DNA of 34,273 bases from Thermacetogenium sp. UBA5472 (GTDB lineage Bacteria > Bacillota > DSM-12270 > Thermacetogeniales > Thermacetogeniaceae): NCBI GenBank assembly GCA_002426495.1, contig DIQC01000039.1, positions 1-34,273 of the forward strand. Direction: 5' to 3'. Below the pieces are notes generated by a model. The model did no database searches and was not told the DNA's origin. It saw only the letters and a list, made by a program, of their open reading frames with translations. The position numbers and the translations under genes were made by a program. Shown here in pieces: positions 15,564 through 24,088 of this stretch. The first letter of the stretch is position 1, and the number at the start of each line of letters is the position of its first letter.

Positions 15564-16766
15564 CTATTCAACTATCTCGGTAACGACGCCAGCACCCACA
15601 GTGCGTCCACCTTCACGAACAGCAAAACGAAGTCCCTCTTCCATGGCAATTGGAGTAATGAGTTCCGCGTACATATTCACATTGTCACCAGGCATAACCA
15701 TTTCTACGCCTTCAGGCATTTGAATTGAACCTGTCACATCAGTGGTTCTAAAATAGAACTGTGGTCTGTAACCCTGGAAGAAAGGTGTGTGACGGCCTCC
15801 CTCTTCTTTGGTCAGCACATAGACTTCTGCTTTAAATTTAGTATGTGGCTTTACAGAAGCGGGTTTTGCAACAACCTGACCACGCTCTACATTGTCCCTG
15901 TCTATACCTCTGAGAAGTACACCTATATTGTCCCCTGCCTCTCCCCGATCAAGGAGTTTGCGGAACATTTCTACACCTGTGACAACTGTCTTCTTGGGCT
16001 CATCTTGAAGCCCGACAATTTCCACATTATCTCCAACCTTAACAACCCCACGTTCTACCCTGCCGGTAACAACTGTACCGCGACCTGTGATGGTGAAGAC
16101 ATCCTCAACAGGCATTAAGAACGGCTTTTCAGTATCCCGCTCCGGTGTTGGGAAGTAGGTATCAATGGCATCCATCAGATCAAGAATGGGTTTGCAGTGT
16201 TCACAATCTAGACTCCCACAACCACACTCCATTGCCTTGAGGGCACTGCCAGAAATTACTGGTATGTCGTCTCCTGGATACTCATATTCACTTAACAATT
16301 CACGCACTTCCAGCTCCACAAGTTCCATCAATTCCGGGTCGTCGACTTGATCTGCTTTATTGAGGAAAACAACAATCCTAGGCACACCGACCTGACGAGC
16401 TAAAACGATATGCTCTCTTGTCTGAGGCATAGGGCCATCAGCAGCGGAGACCACCAATATTGCACCATCCATCTGGGCGGCACCGGTGATCATGTTCTTG
16501 ATGTAATCAGCATGGCCAGGGCAGTCTACGTGTGCATAGTGCCTATTGTCAGTCTCATATTCCACATGAGCGATAGCGATGGTAATCCCACGTTCTCTTT
16601 CCTCTGGAGCCTTATCGATCGCACCGTAATCGGTAGCTTCAGCATACCCTTTCTGGCTCAAAACCCTTGTAATAGCTGATGTTAGGGTTGTCTTCCCATG
16701 GTCCACATGACCGATGGTCCCAACGTTCAAATGCGGTTTTGTGCGCTCAAACTTTTGCTTAGCCAT
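15564..16766 (-). CDS. tuf: Elongation factor Tu, with Cys-rich insert
   Basis: EF-Tu delivers aminoacyl-tRNA to the ribosome using GTP. The 400-residue product has G1 GHVDHGKTT at 19-27, DCPGHADY near 81-88, NKAD at 136-139 and GSALK near 173-177. Domains 2 and 3 follow (GRVERGVVKVGDNVEIVG; FFQGYRPQFYFRTTDVTGS). An insert of about 10 residues after SALKAME carries C181, C183, C188 and C191 (CGCGSLDCEHC), which E. coli EF-Tu lacks. I recall similar inserts in Peptococcaceae-like Clostridia. It follows fusA after a 126-base gap that holds an 8-bp inverted repeat. Confidence 0.98.
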   Translation of the reverse strand: MAKQKFERTKPHLNVGTIGHVDHGKTTLTSAITRVLSQKGYAEATDYGAIDKAPEERERGITIAIAHVEYETDNRHYAHVDCPGHADYIKNMITGAAQMDGAILVVSAADGPMPQTREHIVLARQVGVPRIVVFLNKADQVDDPELMELVELEVRELLSEYEYPGDDIPVISGSALKAMECGCGSLDCEHCKPILDLMDAIDTYFPTPERDTEKPFLMPVEDVFTITGRGTVVTGRVERGVVKVGDNVEIVGLQDEPKKTVVTGVEMFRKLLDRGEAGDNIGVLLRGIDRDNVERGQVVAKPASVKPHTKFKAEVYVLTKEEGGRHTPFFQGYRPQFYFRTTDVTGSIQMPEGVEMVMPGDNVNMYAELITPIAMEEGLRFAVREGGRTVGAGVVTEIVE

Positions 16767-16822
16767 TTTTTTTCATATCCTTCCTTTCAAAAAAAAATTG
16801 ATGATTGACTTATAGATAATCC

Positions 16823-16847
16823 TGTCATTTAAGCATACGAAATGACA
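16823..16847. repeat. 8-bp inverted repeat between fusA and tuf
   Basis: TGTCATTT at 16823-16830 and AAATGACA at 16840-16847 form a perfect 8-bp stem with a 9-base loop, in the 126-base gap before tuf. No U-run follows on the coding strand, so it is not a standard terminator. It might be an RNA processing or pausing site, or an operator. I see no strong promoter for tuf in the gap, so tuf is probably read through from fusA. Confidence 0.4.
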
Positions 16848-16892
16848 AGCTACATCCACAAAAATGAACACGAAACAACGAGAAAATCAACT

Positions 16893-18980
16893 TTATATTG
16901 CAAATCCATATCCTCGTTCTTTAGACAACTGCTGCATCACTTGTTCAGGAACCTGTGCGTAATGATGGTACTGCATTACATAATTGCCCCGACCTTGAGT
17001 AAGGGAGCGTAGTTCTGTAGCATAACCGAACATTTCAGCAAGGGGTCCCTGTCCTTTGACCACCTGGTAGTTACCCCGCATTTCTGTAGACTCAATCCGG
17101 CCGCGACGAGAACCAAAATCTCCGATCACATCACCCAAATATTCCTCTGGTACAGTGATCTCGATTTTCATGATCGGCTCTAATAGTACTGGCTTTCCTT
17201 TTTCAACAGCATCACGCAGAGCGAATGCCCCAGCAATTTTAAAGGACAATTCGGAAGAGTCTACCTCATGAAATGAGCCACCTACCAGTGCAGCGCCGAT
17301 ATCAACCAAAGGATATCCAGCTAAAACCCCACCATCCAAGGCCTCTCTGATTCCATCCCTGATAGCTGGAATATATTCATGGGGAATGATACCCCCGGTT
17401 GTTCGATCCTCAAATTCAAAACCCTGGCCGGCTTGTAAACGCTCTATTTCAATAATCGCATGGCCATACTGACCGTGCCCTCCGGATTGCTTAATATATT
17501 TGCCTTCTCCACGGGCATTGCGGCTGATGGTTTCCTTATATGCCACCTGTCGTTTGCCAACATTGGCATCAACATGAAATTCTCTCAGCAGGCGATCTAT
17601 GATCACCTCAAGATGCAGTTCGCCCATACCGGCGATCAGTGTCTGCCCTGTATCATTGTCTGTAAAGGTGCGGAAAGTAGGATCTTCCTCAGCCAGTCGG
17701 TGCAGGGCTACTCCGATGCGATCCTCGTCAGCCTTAGTTTTGGGTTCTATAGCAACAGTGATCACAGGTTCTGGAAATTCTATAGATTCTAGTATAATAG
17801 GTTGATCCTCTGTACACAGGGTATCTCCTGTGGCTGTGCCTTTTAACCCTACTGCTGCCACGATCTCCCCAGAATAAGCCTCACTTATATCCTGGCGGTG
17901 ATTGGCATGCATCTTCACCAGCCGTCCGACACGCTCTTTTTTCCCTTTAGTGGCGTTATAAATCGTCTCACCTGTTTTCAGCGTACCAGAATAAATGCGC
18001 AAAAACACCAGTTTTCCAACATAGCTATCGGTCTGCACCTTAAAAGCAAGGGCAGCAAGTGGTTCACTATCATCCACCTTGGGGCTGACATCCTCCCCTG
18101 TCTCCGGATCTTTACCAGTCACAGAGGGCACATCCAGCGGTGATGGCAAGTAATCTATAATTCCATCCAACAGCGGCTGAACCCCTTTGTTATGATAAGA
18201 GGAACCACAAAAAACAGGTATAAAGCCACCGGTCAAAACACCTTGGCGAATAGCTGCTTTGATCTGAGTGTCGGTGATCTTCTCACCTTCCAAATAATTG
18301 GTCATCAGTGTGTCATCAAACTCAGACAAAGCCTCCAGGAGCTGTTCCCTGTACAAACGCTTTTCGCCAATATGCTCTTCAGGTACAGGCACTTCGTCAA
18401 AATTCCTGCCTAATTCATCATGATAGATAATAGCTTTATCTTCTACCAGATCAATAATACCCCTAAAGGAATCTTCACTCCCGATAGGAAGCTGTACTGG
18501 CACCGCATTGGCCTGCAGACGATTCTGCATCGTTGTCACCGCATGATGAAAGTCAGCACCGACACGGTCCATCTTATTTAAATAGGCCATACGGGGGATC
18601 TGGTAATGGTCCGCCTGCCTCCAAACTGTCTCTGTCTGGGGCTCCACTCCAGCAACTGCGTCAAAGACCACTACCGCTCCATCCAATACCCGCAGAGAGC
18701 GTTCTACTTCCGCGGTAAAGTCCACGTGCCCGGGCGTGTCGATAATGTTGATTTGAACATCACGCCACTGACAAGTGGTTGCAGCGGACATGATGGTAAT
18801 GCCTCGCTCCTGCTCCTGGACCATCCAGTCCATAGTAGCCGCTCCATCATCCACTTCGCCTATTCTATAAACCCTTCCTGAATAAAAAAGGATACGTTCT
18901 GTAGTCGTAGTTTTTCCAGCGTCAATATGAGCCATAATACCGATATTACGAATCTTTTCAAAAGGAACCTCACGTCCCAT
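16893..18980 (-). CDS. fusA: Elongation factor G
   Basis: EF-G drives translocation and, with RRF, ribosome recycling. From the ATG at 18980 (8 bases after GGGGGG) the product has 695 residues; an in-frame GTG two codons upstream is less likely. The G domain shows AHIDAGKTTTTE near 17-28, DTPGHVDF and NKMDRVGADF. Domain IV contains YKETISRNARGEGKYIKQSG followed by GHGQYG, and domain V ends with the conserved Tyr-rich tail QYHHYAQVPEQ. The gene follows rpsG by 37 bases. Nothing suggests an EF-G2 paralogue; this is the str-operon copy. Confidence 0.98.
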   Translation of the reverse strand: MGREVPFEKIRNIGIMAHIDAGKTTTTERILFYSGRVYRIGEVDDGAATMDWMVQEQERGITIMSAATTCQWRDVQINIIDTPGHVDFTAEVERSLRVLDGAVVVFDAVAGVEPQTETVWRQADHYQIPRMAYLNKMDRVGADFHHAVTTMQNRLQANAVPVQLPIGSEDSFRGIIDLVEDKAIIYHDELGRNFDEVPVPEEHIGEKRLYREQLLEALSEFDDTLMTNYLEGEKITDTQIKAAIRQGVLTGGFIPVFCGSSYHNKGVQPLLDGIIDYLPSPLDVPSVTGKDPETGEDVSPKVDDSEPLAALAFKVQTDSYVGKLVFLRIYSGTLKTGETIYNATKGKKERVGRLVKMHANHRQDISEAYSGEIVAAVGLKGTATGDTLCTEDQPIILESIEFPEPVITVAIEPKTKADEDRIGVALHRLAEEDPTFRTFTDNDTGQTLIAGMGELHLEVIIDRLLREFHVDANVGKRQVAYKETISRNARGEGKYIKQSGGHGQYGHAIIEIERLQAGQGFEFEDRTTGGIIPHEYIPAIRDGIREALDGGVLAGYPLVDIGAALVGGSFHEVDSSELSFKIAGAFALRDAVEKGKPVLLEPIMKIEITVPEEYLGDVIGDFGSRRGRIESTEMRGNYQVVKGQGPLAEMFGYATELRSLTQGRGNYVMQYHHYAQVPEQVMQQLSKERGYGFAI

Positions 18981-19017
18981 GCACACATCCCCCCTTTCTA
19001 TTAGAATTTAACTATCA

Positions 19018-19488
19018 TTACCAGCGATAATGAGCAAAAGCCTTGTTAGACTCCGCCATTTTATAAGTGTCTTCTCTCTTTTTCACTGCTCCACCGGTGT
19101 TATTAGCTGCATCCATAATCTCCCCGGCAAGCTTCTCCCGCATACTCCTGCCTGCTCTTGACCTAGCATATTTGACCAACCATCTGATACCAAGTGTCAG
19201 GCGACGATCAGGACGCACCTCGATAGGCACCTGGTAATTGGCACCGCCCACTCGTCTGGCCTTAACCTCCAGCACCGGCATGATGTTTTTCATAGCCTCT
19301 TCGAAAACATCCATTGGATCTTTTTTCGTCTTTTCCTTGACTATATCAAAAGCTCCATAGCAGATCTCTTCGGCGCTGCTCTTCTTGCCATCCCACATAA
19401 CCTGGTTTACTAGTTTTGTGATAACCTGACTGCCGTAAACAGGATCGGGCAGCAATTCTAGTCTGTTAATATTACCACGGCGTGGCAC
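19018..19488 (-). CDS. rpsG: 30S ribosomal protein S7
   Basis: S7 nucleates assembly of the 30S head and contacts E-site tRNA. The 156-residue product has the family length. It contains LELLPDPVYGSQVITKLVNQ, VRRVGGANYQVP-like VGGANYQVPIEVRPDRR and RWLVKYARSRAGRSMREKLA. The start is GTG at 19488 with GGAGG 11 bases upstream, and the N-terminus PRRGNINR fits the family. It lies between rpsL and fusA in the usual str order. Confidence 0.97.
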   Translation of the reverse strand: MPRRGNINRLELLPDPVYGSQVITKLVNQVMWDGKKSSAEEICYGAFDIVKEKTKKDPMDVFEEAMKNIMPVLEVKARRVGGANYQVPIEVRPDRRLTLGIRWLVKYARSRAGRSMREKLAGEIMDAANNTGGAVKKREDTYKMAESNKAFAHYRW

Positions 19489-19515
19489 TTGCCTGTCATC
19501 CTCCTTTCAAAAATC

Positions 19516-19899
19516 CTATGCTTTTGCAACTTTAGGTTTCTTTGTCCCGTATTTGGAACGCCCGCGGGCTCTTCCCTGAGTCCCTGCAGTATCCAAAGAA
19601 CCCCTCACAATATGATAGCGCACACCAGGGATGTCTTTTATACGACCACCCCTTACAAGAACCATGGAGTGTTCCTGCAAGTTATGCCCGATGCCCGGTA
19701 TATAAGCGGTAACCTCAATCCCGTTAGTCAAGCGTACTCTGGCGACTTTCCTCAGCGCAGAGTTAGGCTTTTTAGGAGTTGTTGTATAAACCCTGGTACA
19801 GACACCGCGCTTTTGTGGAGAGTTCTTCAAAGCTGGGGAACCAGATTTCTTTGTTGTTACCTTGCGTCCCTTGCGAACCATCTGATTAATTGTTGGCAC
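19516..19899 (-). CDS. rpsL: 30S ribosomal protein S12
   Basis: S12 monitors decoding at the A site. The product has 127 residues. The loop TTTPKKPNSALRKVARVRL carries the Lys whose changes give streptomycin resistance, and GRIKDIPGVRYHIVRG carries the second such Lys and the Asp that RimO can modify. All appear wild type. The ATG follows AAGGAGG. It follows rplGB by 68 bases and precedes rpsG, as in Bacillota. Confidence 0.98.
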   Translation of the reverse strand: MPTINQMVRKGRKVTTKKSGSPALKNSPQKRGVCTRVYTTTPKKPNSALRKVARVRLTNGIEVTAYIPGIGHNLQEHSMVLVRGGRIKDIPGVRYHIVRGSLDTAGTQGRARGRSKYGTKKPKVAKA

Positions 19900-19967
19900 A
19901 TCAGCACCTCCTTTTCCTTGACTATCCCAGCACCATAGACTTACGGCGCTGGCCCAGGATCTGTTTT

Positions 19968-20204
19968 TTAGAATGCAGCTGTTGCTGCTCCAACCTTTAT
20001 ACCACAGATTTTCCCCAATTCCTTCATGGAATCAACATAAACCACTTCAATGCCCTTTTTATTACATAAATGCAACAAAGGTGATATAACATACTCTTCT
20101 GCATCTTCTGCTATATAGACAACCTGTGCCTGGCCGCTTTCCAATAGTTTTTTCGTCTGCTTGGCCCCCACAGTTCTTTTGCTGGCATTGATCAGCCTTT
20201 GCAT
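19968..20204 (-). CDS. rplGB: L7Ae-like kink-turn RNA-binding protein (YbxF type)
   Basis: The 78-residue protein has the short L7Ae/L30e/S12e/Gadd45 fold. KRTVGAKQTKKLLESGQAQVV and VYIAEDAEEYVISPLLHLCN resemble B. subtilis YbxF, which binds kink-turn RNA. The cellular role in Bacillota is not settled. The gene is the first of the rpsL-rpsG-fusA-tuf run, the conserved position. Its promoter (20276-20305) and a purine-rich binding region (AAGGAGAGG then GAGGAGAGG) are upstream. The rplJ leader at about 29 kb also contains a kink-turn fold in this family, but a link between the two is only a guess. Confidence 0.9.
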   Translation of the reverse strand: MQRLINASKRTVGAKQTKKLLESGQAQVVYIAEDAEEYVISPLLHLCNKKGIEVVYVDSMKELGKICGIKVGAATAAF

Positions 20205-20275
20205 CCTCTCCTCACCTCTCCTTAATATTCAGTAATGGAGCAGTTGAGGCTATATGTGAAAAAACCACAATTTTT

Positions 20276-20305
20276 ATTTTAACACCTAGACAAGAACCCT
20301 GTCAA
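20276..20305 (-). promoter_or_regulatory. Sigma-A-type promoter for rplGB-rpsL-rpsG-fusA-tuf
   Basis: The minus strand has a perfect -35 TTGACA (20300-20305), an 18-base spacer and -10 TAAAAT (20276-20281) preceded by TGT, giving an extended -10. Transcription would start near 20268, about 65 bases before rplGB. This is one of the best promoter matches in the window and suits a highly expressed str operon. Confidence 0.8.
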
Positions 20306-20344
20306 CTTTTTGCTGAAAACTTTTTACCCTTTACAACAAAAAGC

Positions 20345-20488
20345 TTCCCCTGCTTATTCCCCGACAACTCGGCTCACTGAACTAATTCGGGCAACCCTTG
20401 CCCTGTTGATGCCGACCGATTACCACCAGTTAAGGCAACACACACATCGGCGACATCGCCGACCATGTCTATCAGGAAAGCAGGGGAA
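20345..20488 (-). repeat. Structured element after rpoC, bounded by 11-bp inverted repeat
   Basis: TTCCCCTGCTT at 20345-20355 is the exact reverse complement of 20478-20488, so transcribed RNA can close a 144-base domain. Inside it on the coding strand are a hairpin UCGGCG-AUGU-CGCCGA, a hairpin GGGCAA-GGG-UUGCCC and a shorter CCGA-GUUG-UCGG. The closing helix is followed by GCUUUUUGUUG. It may be an unusually large, branched terminator for rpoC, or a small non-autonomous mobile element or mobile-element RNA that now serves as one. It begins 4 bases after the rpoC stop codon. No gene lies inside. Confidence 0.6.
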
Positions 20489-20492
20489 CTAT

Positions 20493-23400
20493 TTAACTCT
20501 GAGTCTGAACATCAACTTTATCTAGATCAGCATCAGTATCCTTAATCTGTTCATCCTGCACATCTTCCGGCTCCGGATCTTGTTGACTGTGAACCTTAAT
20601 GTTTCGGTAACGAGACATACCTGTACCAGCCGGAATTAGTTTGCCGATGATGACATTTTCCTTTAAGCCCAATAAGGGATCTACCTTCCCCTTAATAGCA
20701 GCGTCTGTGAGTACCCTTGTCGTTTCCTGGAAAGAAGCCGCCGAAAGGAAAGAGTCGGTAGCCAGCGATGCTTTCGTTATCCCTAGTATTTCCGGTTTCG
20801 AAGTGGCCGGCTTCAATCCTTCTGCAACTACTTTGGCGTTCTCTTCCTCTAAGTCGAAGTTATCGATCAACCCACCTGGAAGCAGCTTCGTGTCTCCGGG
20901 ATCATCCACCTTAACCTTGCGCAGGATCTGTCTGATGATCACTTCAATGTGTTTATCATTGATATCCACACCCTGCATCCGGTAAACTTTTTGTACCTCG
21001 CGCAGTAGATAACCCTGAACAGCTTCTATACCTTTAATCCTCAGAAGATCGTGTGGGTCTACTGATCCTTCAGTGATCCCCTGGCCAGCCTCTACATAAT
21101 CCCCATCTTTCACCATCAATCTGGATCCAAAGGGGATCTTGTAGGTGTGCTTCTCACCATCATCCCCCAAGAGTTCGGCCTCACGTTTTTCCTTTGCTTC
21201 ATGCAGCTTAATATTGCCATTAGCATCTGCAATGATAGCCTGCCCTTTAGGTTTACGGACTTCGAAAAGCTCTTCAACACGAGGTAGACCCTGGGTAATA
21301 TCTTCCCCAGCAACTCCGCCGGTATGGAAGGTGCGCATCGTCAGCTGTGTTCCGGGTTCACCGATAGACTGTGCAGCCATAATTCCAACTGCCTCACCTA
21401 TCTCTACTCTTTTACCTGTCGCCAAGTTTCTGCAATAGCATTTACGGCACGCCCCGTGGCGAGTCTTACAGGTAAGAACAGTACGGATCGTTACTTTTTC
21501 AATATTGGCCGCAACAATTTGCTCTGCAGCCTCTTCATTAATCTCGGTGTCTGCTGAAACGAGCACCTCTCCTGTTTCTGGGTGAATAATATCATTAAAA
21601 GCGATTCTACCGATGATCCGATCAGGCAAGGATTCGATGACATCGTCTCCATCTTTAACCGCTTCCACTAAAAAGCCCTCAGCTGTGCCGCAGTCATCTT
21701 CCCGTATAATAACATCCTGGGCCACATCTACCAGGCGCCTGGTCAGGTAGCCTGAGTCCGCAGTTCTAAGAGCCGTATCAGCTAAACCCTTCCTTGCTCC
21801 GTGTGTAGAAATAAAGTACTCCAAAACCGTAAGCCCTTCACGGAAGTTTGACCTGATGGGAAGGTCAATAATTTCACCAGAGGGATCAGCCATCAGCCCG
21901 CGCATACCGGCCAACTGTCTGATCTGCTGAATACTGCCCCGGGCACCAGAATTAGCCATCATGTAGATGGGATTCATGTGATCCAGGTGAGCGAGCAGAG
22001 CGTCTGTCACCTGATCAGTAGCATCCTTCCATATACCGGTGACCCGCTCATAGCGTTCATCCTCTGTGATCAAGCCGCGACCATACTGCTGTTCTACTTT
22101 TACTACACTTTCTTCTGATTTAGCAATAATATCCGCTTTCTCCGGAGGAATACTGACATCGGTAACTCCCACAGTAATTCCTGCCTTAGTAGCGTATTTA
22201 AAACCGAGTTCCTTAATACCGTCCAGCATCTTGACTGTTTCATCGTAACCTTTGCTGCGATAACATTTACTGATAATCTCAGCAACCTTCTTCTTGTCTA
22301 TCACTTCGTTATAGTAGCCTAAATCAGAAGGAATCACTTGATTAAAAATCAATCTGCCTACAGTGGTTTCCATAAGCTGCACCTTGTTCTGCACCTCATG
22401 TCGCACCTTGATCCTCGCATGCAGATCTATTACCTTGCTTTCATAAGCATAGATGGCTTCACCACAATCGCGAAAACACTTACCTTCTCCTTTGGTACCT
22501 TCCACCACCGATGTCAAGTAGTAACTGCCAAGTACCATATCCTGAGTAGGCGAAACAACAGGACGCCCATCCTTGGGGTTGAGAAGGTTATGGGATGAAA
22601 GCATCAGCACCCGGGCCTCAGCCTGGGCCTCTGTAGAGAGAGGAACATGAACCGCCATCTGGTCACCGTCAAAATCAGCATTATAACCAGTACAGACTAA
22701 GGGGTGAATCTGGATTGCCCTTCCCTCAACCAGGATAGGTTCAAATGCCTGAATACCCAGTCTGTGCAGTGTCGGAGCCCTGTTTAGGAGTACCGGATGA
22801 TCTTTAATGACCTCCTCTAAAACATCCCAAACCTCCGGACGTGCCCGCTCTACCATGCGCTTGGCACTCTTAATATTGTGGACATAACCTCTTTCCACAA
22901 GTTTTTTCATGACAAATGGCTTAAAGAGCTCCAAGGCCATCTCTTTGGGCAGACCGCATTGATTTAGTTTTAAATTAGGCCCCACAACAATGACCGATCG
23001 GCCAGAATAGTCCACTCTCTTGCCTAACAGGTTCTGACGAAAGCGACCCTGTTTTCCTTTAAGCATATCGCTCAAGGACTTCAATGCCCTATTACCAGGA
23101 CCTGTCACCGGACGACCCCGCCGCCCGTTGTCAATAAGGGCATCAACAGCTTCCTGCAGCATGCGCTTCTCATTACGCACGATAATATCAGGAGCTCCCA
23201 GATCCAGCAGCCGCTTTAACCTATTGTTGCGGTTGATCACTCGCCGGTATAGGTCATTTAAATCAGAAGTAGCAAACCTGCCACCATCCAGCTGCACCAT
23301 AGGCCTCAGTTCCGGCGGTATGACCGGAATTACATCCAAGATCATCCAGTCAGGTTGATCCCCCGATTTTCGGAAAGCCTCCACAACATCCAGCCGCCGA

Positions 23401-24041
23401 ATCGCTCGCACCCTACGCTGTCCTGTGGACTCACGCAGTTCTGTCCGCAGCTCCTCACTCAACTTAACAATATCTGTTTGTTCCAACAATTCCTTAATCG
23501 CTTCGGCGCCCATTCCTGCCCGAAAGCGACTTCCATATTGTTCTTTTAATTCTCGATATTCTGCTTCATTAAGCAGTTGTTTTTTACCAAGATCGGAAAC
23601 ATCCCCCGGATCGAGTACTATATAGGATACAAAATACAATACCTTTTCTAAAGTACGAGGTGACATATCTAATATCAAGCCCATGCGGCTGGGAATACCC
23701 TTGAAATACCAGATATGGGATACGGGAGCCGCTAACTCGATATGGCCTAACCTCTCCCGCCTCACTTTAGATCTGGTCACTTCCACTCCACAGCGATCAC
23801 AAATAACACCCTTATAGCGCACACGCTTATATTTGCCACAGTGGCACTCCCAATCTTTGGTGGGGCCAAAAATTCTCTCACAAAACAACCCATCACGCTC
23901 TGGTTTAAGTGTCCTGTAATTAATAGTTTCCGGTTTTTTTACTTCACCGCTGGACCATGATCTAATCTTCTCCGGAGAAGCAAGCCCAATCCGGATGCTC
24001 TCGAAATTATTATTTGTAGTTATGACGTCCTGCAATGACAA
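20493..24041 (-). CDS. rpoC: RNA polymerase subunit beta prime
   Basis: Beta prime carries the catalytic Mg site. NADFDGDQMAVH lies at about residues 452-463 with the three catalytic Asp. The N-terminal zinc site is C66, C68, C81 and C84 (CHC, CDRC). A second four-Cys zinc site late in the protein uses the Cys of DDCGTAEG and those of CKTRHGACRKC. The bridge-helix and trigger-loop region with MMANSGARGS and MRTFHTGGVAG is conserved. Length is about 1182 residues, typical of Bacillota. Starts are TTG; I prefer 24041 (9 bases after AAAGGAG) over TTG at 24047. It follows rpoB by about 47 bases. Confidence 0.98.
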   Translation of the reverse strand: MSLQDVITTNNNFESIRIGLASPEKIRSWSSGEVKKPETINYRTLKPERDGLFCERIFGPTKDWECHCGKYKRVRYKGVICDRCGVEVTRSKVRRERLGHIELAAPVSHIWYFKGIPSRMGLILDMSPRTLEKVLYFVSYIVLDPGDVSDLGKKQLLNEAEYRELKEQYGSRFRAGMGAEAIKELLEQTDIVKLSEELRTELRESTGQRRVRAIRRLDVVEAFRKSGDQPDWMILDVIPVIPPELRPMVQLDGGRFATSDLNDLYRRVINRNNRLKRLLDLGAPDIIVRNEKRMLQEAVDALIDNGRRGRPVTGPGNRALKSLSDMLKGKQGRFRQNLLGKRVDYSGRSVIVVGPNLKLNQCGLPKEMALELFKPFVMKKLVERGYVHNIKSAKRMVERARPEVWDVLEEVIKDHPVLLNRAPTLHRLGIQAFEPILVEGRAIQIHPLVCTGYNADFDGDQMAVHVPLSTEAQAEARVLMLSSHNLLNPKDGRPVVSPTQDMVLGSYYLTSVVEGTKGEGKCFRDCGEAIYAYESKVIDLHARIKVRHEVQNKVQLMETTVGRLIFNQVIPSDLGYYNEVIDKKKVAEIISKCYRSKGYDETVKMLDGIKELGFKYATKAGITVGVTDVSIPPEKADIIAKSEESVVKVEQQYGRGLITEDERYERVTGIWKDATDQVTDALLAHLDHMNPIYMMANSGARGSIQQIRQLAGMRGLMADPSGEIIDLPIRSNFREGLTVLEYFISTHGARKGLADTALRTADSGYLTRRLVDVAQDVIIREDDCGTAEGFLVEAVKDGDDVIESLPDRIIGRIAFNDIIHPETGEVLVSADTEINEEAAEQIVAANIEKVTIRTVLTCKTRHGACRKCYCRNLATGKRVEIGEAVGIMAAQSIGEPGTQLTMRTFHTGGVAGEDITQGLPRVEELFEVRKPKGQAIIADANGNIKLHEAKEKREAELLGDDGEKHTYKIPFGSRLMVKDGDYVEAGQGITEGSVDPHDLLRIKGIEAVQGYLLREVQKVYRMQGVDINDKHIEVIIRQILRKVKVDDPGDTKLLPGGLIDNFDLEEENAKVVAEGLKPATSKPEILGITKASLATDSFLSAASFQETTRVLTDAAIKGKVDPLLGLKENVIIGKLIPAGTGMSRYRNIKVHSQQDPEPEDVQDEQIKDTDADLDKVDVQTQS

Positions 24042-24088
24042 AGACAATCGCTCCTTTCACAGGCCTTGAGCTTAAGCCTCAAGAACAC

